NCBI GenBank assembly: GCA_021613375.1
Contig: CM038721.1
Location: 5,246,486-5,310,485, forward strand
Reading direction: 5' to 3'
Source of the DNA: Megaleporinus macrocephalus
Taxonomy: Eukaryota > Chordata > Actinopteri > Characiformes > Anostomidae
Length of the DNA stretch: 64,000 nt
Under the pieces are notes generated by a model. That model saw nothing but the letters and a program-made list of their open reading frames with translations. It was not told the DNA's origin and searched no databases. The translations under genes were made by a program, and so were the position numbers. Of the stretch, positions 58,434 to 64,000 are shown piece by piece; the stretch's first letter is position 1; each line of letters opens with the position of its first letter.

Positions 58434-60240
58434 TCTCAACAAAACATTTGTTTCTTAATATCACAACTCAAGAAAACAACATTGTCTTCTTGAGATCACA
58501 TGGCAAATAGGTTGTGATCTCAATTTATCTTGAGATTACATTTAATTTGTCTTGTAATCTCAAGATCAGTGGTGATATTAAAACTTTGGTTATCTTGGGA
58601 TTTACAACACAATGAAGTTCAGTGTACAGGTTCTTCTCGCTGGGCTTCCCGGTGCTCACTCCTCAAGTAGCCTGAGTAGTTGTAGGAGAAGACGTTGCAG
58701 TTGATGTGCAAACCAAGTCCGAAGTAGAAGCTGCATAAAAGTTTAGACAGGTTTTCCTGCTTCATGGCTTCTCTGGACTTCTGTGCCTGAAATAAAACAG
58801 ACCTGGGAATGATGGCTTTCTTAAGCTCCTCCAGCTGACTTATTAATAAAAAGCAATACAAATATCTTTACAAACACTGCTTGGTCAACTATGACATTTT
58901 ATGTACTCCATCAAGATCATTAAAGGGAAAAAGGGATAGGTCAGTTGAGGTGGACTCCAAAACAGATGGACGTTCCACTTCTTGTTGAAGCGGCACGGAA
59001 CGGTACGGAATGTAGAACCTGGGGAGAGGAGCTGAGAATTCCTTCCATATCCAGCGCAAAGCCGGAGATTAGCACGTCCCGCTGTACCGTCTGCGATGAC
59101 GTCATGTCATATCAGTCAATGTTATGTGACCTTTGAGTGAAATGAAATATATCGCATACTTTAAAGCCAGATTTTTGACAGAACGTCTGTAAAATATGTG
59201 AAAGTGAAGCGGTACCGACAAAAACAGGCACCTGGCTCGGCCTTGTAGAGCACCCAGGCCATGCACGCCGCGTAAGAGCCTCCATCTAATCTTCCAGAAA
59301 CTTTCAGGCCCAGTAATCAGCACCCAGTCCGCTTCCCAAGCATCTGAACTGCCTTCTGGCCAAATCCTTTAGAGCAACGGCAGCAGCTATGTTCTCCCTC
59401 CAATATCAGCAGAACTGCTATCTAGAAAACGAGGATCATCCCTTCAGCTGTTAGTAATCCCTCTTACTTGGGGCCCCATGTACTTCTTGGCCGCTACTTA
59501 AGCGATGTCGACGCTGAGCTTAAATCAAGTCCATCGCTGTAGATATGCCACGAGGTCTTCCAGGAATTCCTGAAGTTTGAGTGTATACAGAACTACCTAG
59601 AAGTCTTGGGCGGCTATGATGATGGTTTAAAACTATTTATGTCCTCGGTAAGTGTGTTTACGCCAAAGGAAACCTGATACAACATTAGAATAAATACACA
59701 TAACCGTACACATGGGATGGTAATCGAACTGGACGGCTTTGGGAATGGGAAAGCTAACAAACTCACTCACTGGCTTCCAAACTATGGATTGTTTATTTTT
59801 ATATTGGTGTTTATTTTAAAGGTGCCATAGAATGAACTGTATTTACATTGTACTTAGTGTAATAAAGAGAGTTCAGTACATAGAACTGTACATACCGTGA
59901 AGCTCAAACTCTGTTTTTCCAATCCAAACCCTGCTTTTCCAAAAAAAACCAAAAAAAAAAAACAGGCTGAGCGTAAAATCCTAAACTTTTACACAACAGA
60001 CTCGTTAATATTTACACCCCTGACATTTACTTACATACAACCACAACAGCAACCAGAACGGTGGTGGAGAAATCCAGCGTTCCAGGCTGTGAAGGGAACG
60101 TCACCCAACAACAACCCAACTGTCAGAGCTCCATGTTCATCTTTAAACCAGCCTAAAGTTCCTATTGGCCAGGTTCTTAAACTAATGTTCTGATCCACCT
60201 TAACTGCTGCAGCTTGTACAGCCACCAGAATGTAACTGCA
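58434..60240. other. Intergenic, no gene recognised
   Basis: A perfect 14-bp hairpin stem (ATCTTGAGATTACA at 58527-58540 and its complement at 58553-58566) suggests the end of a fold-back repeat. Frames at 58619-58861 (minus), 59102-59323 (minus) and 59897-60193 (+) are unrecognised. A long A run lies at ~59941-59962. Confidence 0.4.
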
Positions 60241-60414
60241 GCTCCATTTAGATTGAACCAGGGCCAGCGCTAGGGGGGGGAGGGGGGTGGCTGAGGGGGG
60301 CATTGGCCTTCCAAAATTTGTCTTTGCCCCCCATTCGCAATGCAATGCTTATTTCTGATTGGCTCATATTGTTATAATCATAATTAGTATTCTCACTTAT
60401 TATAGAGTATTAAT
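60241..60414. other. G-run and AT-rich spacer
   Basis: GGGGGGGGAGGGGGGTGGC at ~60274 and a C-run near 60327 flank a short unclassified stretch. No gene. Confidence 0.4.
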
Positions 60415-61013
60415 GGGTGTGTCTCAAATCCTAGTGAGTGTCTCAGTAGGCTGTCTAGGTAGCAGCTGTGTAAGTAGCAGCGTTCTCTCCTCATCTCTCC
60501 TCATAAAACAGATTACTGAGACGCTCTAGTTAGAGAGAGACTGCGTCACGGCTTGTTCCCCCACTGCAGCACGCCACCGGTGGTTTAGCTGGTTGCTAAG
60601 CTACCGGCCGGCATCCAAAACAATAGCCCGAGGCTTAAAAATCTGCTAGCATAAATGCTAATGTGTCGAGTATAAAAGTGTAAATGGTGAAGGACTCGTT
60701 ACAGAGTTGATAATAAAATACTGTTTTGTGTGATTATATGACCAGAAACACATTAAAACTCCAGAGAGAATCAAAATAACTCACATTTTAAAACCACTTC
60801 ACTGCTCCTAGATTAGCCTGCGGTGCATCATGGGATTGTCTTGGCGGCTGAGGAAGCGTTCGATGCTTTCTTAAAATCAGGTCTAAATAAGGTTCCTCAG
60901 TGGACAGAATGTTTAAGGTACGTAAGTATTGGGACAGTCTACATGTCAGGAGCGCATACTATGATGTAAAATGCTGCCTATGTAGGAGCTCAGTAGGATT
61001 TGAGACACACCCC
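60415..61013 (+). mobile_element. ~600-bp MITE, copy 2
   Basis: Nearly collinear with 7922-8506. The ends GGGTGTGTCTCAAATCCTAG and TAGGATTTGAGACACACCCC are inverted repeats. It retains a short segment (GAATCAAAATAACTCACATT) missing from copy 1. No coding capacity. Confidence 0.85.
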
Positions 61014-61399
61014 ATAGTCTCAGCCTGGGCACTTTCATCAGCTTTGATTTAAAGTTGTACTAAAGCTTTTCTATCCGTGTAATGCTAAATGAATTAAGGG
61101 GGGTTATTAAAGTTAATCACAATTAGATCTTTTTTTATTTACATAAGCAAAGTGTACTCGTCAATCATTAGGTTCTAAGTTTAAGTTTGAAGGCACAGGC
61201 AACATTTTTAGTTCTTTACCTTATATATTAATTTAAGCCAGTTTTATTAGATCTGCTGTCATCATTCGCGCACAAATCAAGCCCTAAATGTACCCCCCCC
61301 CCAAAAAAAAAAAAACAAACAAAGCAGTCCAGAACCTGGAATTTCAGCTCCTACATCTTAAACAGGATCCCAGAACAGCTTCACTTATAGGACTGATGT
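61014..61399. other. AT-rich intergenic stretch
   Basis: No gene. A C9/A12 junction occurs near 61290-61314. Confidence 0.4.
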
Positions 61400-61920
61400 G
61401 AGTGTATCACTGTTTTTTACTGTGAGAACATTATTATATTTAAAAAGCTATTTTTTTTCAAACAGGAAGCTTTAATTTGTTCAGCAAAGCACTTTATTAT
61501 TTAAATATTAATCAGTATTAATAGAGTAAGTAGTGCTTTTTCATATGTCAGTGTGTTTATTTAACCCTTTCCAAGCTTCTCCTTCTATAAACAACCCAGT
61601 ATTATTTACAGTTCTCATCTAATACCTGCTTTGACTGCTCAGTACTTCATTAAGCTAAATCAAGATTTGCTGCTGAAGGAACTGAACACATTCATACAAT
61701 GTCTGGGGCGTCCAGGAGAAATCTGGAACCTAACTTTGTTCTTCAAACTGGATCAAGATCTGATCTACTTCTCTCACAATAACATATTCATGTTACTTTG
61801 TATTGTATGTATGTATGTATTGTTCTAATCAGTCTGGTCTATAGAGATCTGGTGTTCTTAAAGGATATATCTGATCACTTATTGATCAGATAAATTGCTC
61901 AGGTGCTTTGCACGATAGTG
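61400..61920 (+). mobile_element. ~0.5-kb non-autonomous transposon, copy 3
   Basis: Same body as 47178-47690. It ends near CAGGTGCTTTGCACGATAGT. The internal frame is open at 61631-61828 with the same LNQDLLLKEL and LGRPGEIWNLTLFFKL words, truncated by a (GTAT)n slip near 61805. Confidence 0.75.
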
Positions 61921-61973
61921 TATACTTATGTGGGTATATTTACAAAGAGTATTTGGACATACATTTATAAATT

Positions 61974-62781
61974 TACACAGATCAGCCATAACATTAAAAC
62001 CTCCTTGTATCTACACACACTGTCTATTATATCAGCTCCACTTACCATATAGGAGCTACACTTACAGACTGGAGTCCATCTAATTCTTCGCATACATTGT
62101 TTATTCCCAGTTCTTTAATGGTCCGGACTCCCACAGGACCACCACAGAGCAGCTACTATGTTTGTGGTGGATCATTCTCAGCACTGCACTGACAGCGGCA
62201 TGGTGGTGAAGCATTAGTGTTACTGTGTTGCGATGGTATGAGTGGATCAGACACAGTAGTGCTGCTGCTGGAGTGTTTAAACACCTCAGTGTCTCTGCTG
62301 GAGTGAGAATCGTCCACCAACCAAAACTATCCAGACAGCAGTGTCCTGTGGGCGGCGTCCTGTGTCCACTGATGATGGACTAGAGAACACAAACTGTGCA
62401 GCAGCAGATGAGCTACTGTCTCTGACTTTACATCTACAAGGTGGACCAGCAAGTAGTAGGAGTGTCTAATAGAGTGGACAGTGAGTGGACACAGTGTTTA
62501 TACACTCCAGCAGCAGCAGCACTGCTGTGTCTGATCCACTCACACCAGCACCACATCAGCATCACTGCAATGCTGAGAATGACCCACCACCCAAATAGTA
62601 CGTTCTCTATGGCGGTCCTTTGGGGGGTCCTAATCCTTGAAGAACATGGTAACAGTGTATACAGAGAAACAGATAGACTTCAGTCTGTATGTGAGGCTCC
62701 TATATGGTAAGTGGAGCTGATACAGTGGACCGTGTGTGTAGATACATGCAGGTGGTTTTAATGTTATGGCTGATCTGTGTA
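61974..62781. mobile_element. Fold-back DNA transposon, complete copy
   Basis: The ends TACACAGATCAGCCATAACA and, inverted, TACACAGATCAGCCATAACA are perfect. Long arms (~300 bp each) match in inverted orientation: ATCAGCTCCACTTACCATAT against ATATGGTAAGTGGAGCTGAT, and GGATCAGACACAGTAGTGCT against AGCACTGCTGTGTCTGATCC. TA at each border fits Tc1/mariner-type insertion, but the superfamily is not proven. It has no transposase and serves as the reference for the fragments at 7.4-10.1 kb. Confidence 0.88.
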
Positions 62782-62954
62782 TGTCTGAGCCTTCATGATT
62801 TATAGGCACACATGACCATACATCAGAACTGAACGGTATTGGGGGAAAAATAAACAAATTAAAATTATAAAAAAATATTTATTCCTACTAGTTTGGACAT
62901 TTTTTTATTATTAAAACTGATTAAATAATACAGGAATACAGAATCCTTCTCTTA

Positions 62955-63537
62955 CTCCTCATTCTGCTGCTATTTTGGTCCATATTCTGGTTACCTCTCG
63001 TTTAGATTACTGTAATTCTCTTTTGTTTTGGTTTACCACAGAAAACCCTTCACAGACCCCTTCAATCCATCATATCACTCCTGTTTTACAGCAGCTTCAT
63101 TGGCTTCCCATTTCACATCGCATCAATCATAAAATACTCCTTTTCAAAGCTCTCCATAATCTCGCCCCTTCATATCTTTTTGCCCTCCTTCATATTGCTA
63201 GACCTGTCCGTACCCTTAGATCATCCTCTTCCACTCATCTCACTATTCCCCCTGTCCGTCTTGCTACTATAGATTTGGAACTATGGCTTTGGAACTCACT
63301 CGCAGCTGATCTCTGTGATATAGACTCACTGCCACATTTTAAAATCAAACTTAAAACTCACTTGTTTAAAGTTGCCTATGAAGTTGCCTGTGACTGTACT
63401 TGCACTGTTTTAATGTTTGTACTATTTTTTATTATTATTTATTATTATTATTTATTATTTTTTTTATTTTTAGGAAAAGCTATGTACGGTGACCTTGAGT
63501 GTCACGAAAGGCGCCCTTAAATAAAATCTATTATTAT
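62955..63537 (+). pseudogene. 5'-truncated LINE, C-terminal end of the reverse transcriptase ORF
   Basis: A ~180-codon open stretch reads [62 protein letters not shown] and [11 protein letters not shown]. This is the conserved region after the RT domain in CR1/L2/Rex-like LINEs. The RT core is absent, as in a typical 5'-truncated insert. The 3' end has GGCGCCCTTAAATAAAATC then (TTA)n, the expected tail. The frame is unusually intact, so the insertion is fairly recent. Confidence 0.88.
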
Positions 63538-63580
63538 TATGAATAATAATAATATATATAATATATATAATATCAGAACA
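63425..63580 (+). repeat. (TTA)n and (TA)n microsatellites around the LINE 3' end
   Basis: TTATTATTATTTATTATT at ~63430-63470 lies within the LINE 3' UTR. ATTATTATTATGAATAATAA, then ATATATAATATATATAATAT, at 63528-63575 forms the tail. Confidence 0.85.
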
Positions 63581-63589
63581 ATATCATCT

Positions 63590-64000
63590 TTAATACTTTT
63601 CGCTCCCCCACGCTGCGCAGGACATCCGGTCTGACCGGAAACTCGGAGTGTGGCGTTGGAAATGGCAGCTCACATTAACAGCGTTAGCTAAAGCTTTAAA
63701 TGAGGCGAAAAACATCACCGTGTGCTTTAATACGCTTTACTTTCGAGCCGCAGCTGCTGGGGACGGTGTATGTGGAGGACCTGACATGGTTTGAAGCCCG
63801 TCGTTAACCGAGAACGTTGTAAATGAAGCCATAAAGCGGGAGCGAAAGGCTGGGAAGCTAACGGCTAACGGATACGGTAGCGTCGACTCGCCTCGCTTGT
63901 TTGCGGTTTTTGTTTATTTGTTTGTTTACTCGTCAGCAGCGGTTCCTTTGTGGCTGTATATGTGCTCCGAGCTGCTCGGCTCGCTGTTGTAAATCCGTGA
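63590..64000 (+). promoter_or_regulatory. CpG-rich block, putative promoter/5' end of the next gene
   Basis: CpG density rises sharply (ACGCTGCGCAGGACATCCGG, GTAGCGTCGACTCGCCTCGC). A near-palindrome TCCGGTCTGACCGGA at 63625-63639 contains two ETS-type CCGGA cores. There is no TATA box, as in CpG-island promoters. Short upstream frames exist but no credible CDS start. By human synteny the gene could be abhd17c, but nothing in the sequence shows this, so no symbol is given. Strand is assumed. Confidence 0.5.

Overview
This window is vertebrate, almost certainly teleost fish, nuclear DNA. It opens with the last exon of an aryl hydrocarbon receptor nuclear translocator gene, recognisably arnt2 by its C-terminus, on the + strand. 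That exon is followed by a probable 3' UTR of about 2.8 kb. The remaining ~61 kb holds no intact protein-coding gene that I can support. It carries fish-type Tc1/mariner, hAT and TTAA-flanked DNA transposons, tRNA-derived SINEs, 5'-truncated LINEs and a Ty3/Gypsy tail. An otophysan host (characin, catfish or knifefish) is only a guess. The last ~400 bp form a CpG-rich block that looks like the promoter or 5' end of the next gene. In human the gene after ARNT2 is ABHD17C, but no coding sequence is visible here to confirm it.

Layout: 39-137 arnt2 terminal exon; 138 to ~2940 3' UTR with an expanded TTGAC/TTGGC pentanucleotide array; 3148-6590 G-rich minisatellite; 7.4-10.3 kb fold-back transposon fragments, a nested MITE and a CpG-dense single-copy island; 11.4-13.4 kb two dead Tc1 transposases joined tail to tail, one split by a SINE; 14.1-15.6 kb 47-bp array; 16.3-19.3 kb 45-bp satellite ending in a MITE; 20.0-20.6 kb LINE; 22.8-24.0 kb TTAA-flanked transposon; 24.7-28.4 kb 33-bp array; 28.5-39.2 kb five tandem copies of a 1.8-2.4 kb composite unit (LINE piece, Gypsy tail and LTR, hAT interior, 36-bp minisatellite); 41.3-44.3 kb 20-bp SINE-head array; 44.3-45.0 kb CCAAT-box repeat; 46.4-50.5 kb MITEs and a mariner relic interrupted by a hAT element; 51.0-56.4 kb three more minisatellites; 56.4-58.4 kb a SINE whose tRNA-like head has expanded into a 1.75-kb array; 60.4-63.5 kb further copies of families seen earlier, plus a LINE; 63.6-64.0 kb putative promoter.

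The main theme is that tandem arrays, about 40% of the window by adding up their coordinates, grow from recognisable parts of transposable elements. The clearest cases are the pol III A-box region of a SINE (20-bp arrays), the subterminal part of a fold-back element (45-bp array at 9.6 kb) and the interior of a hAT-like element (36-bp arrays). Nearly all long open frames lie in these arrays. They are open because the unit length is a multiple of three (33, 36, 45) or because the repeat lacks stops, so they should not be read as genes.
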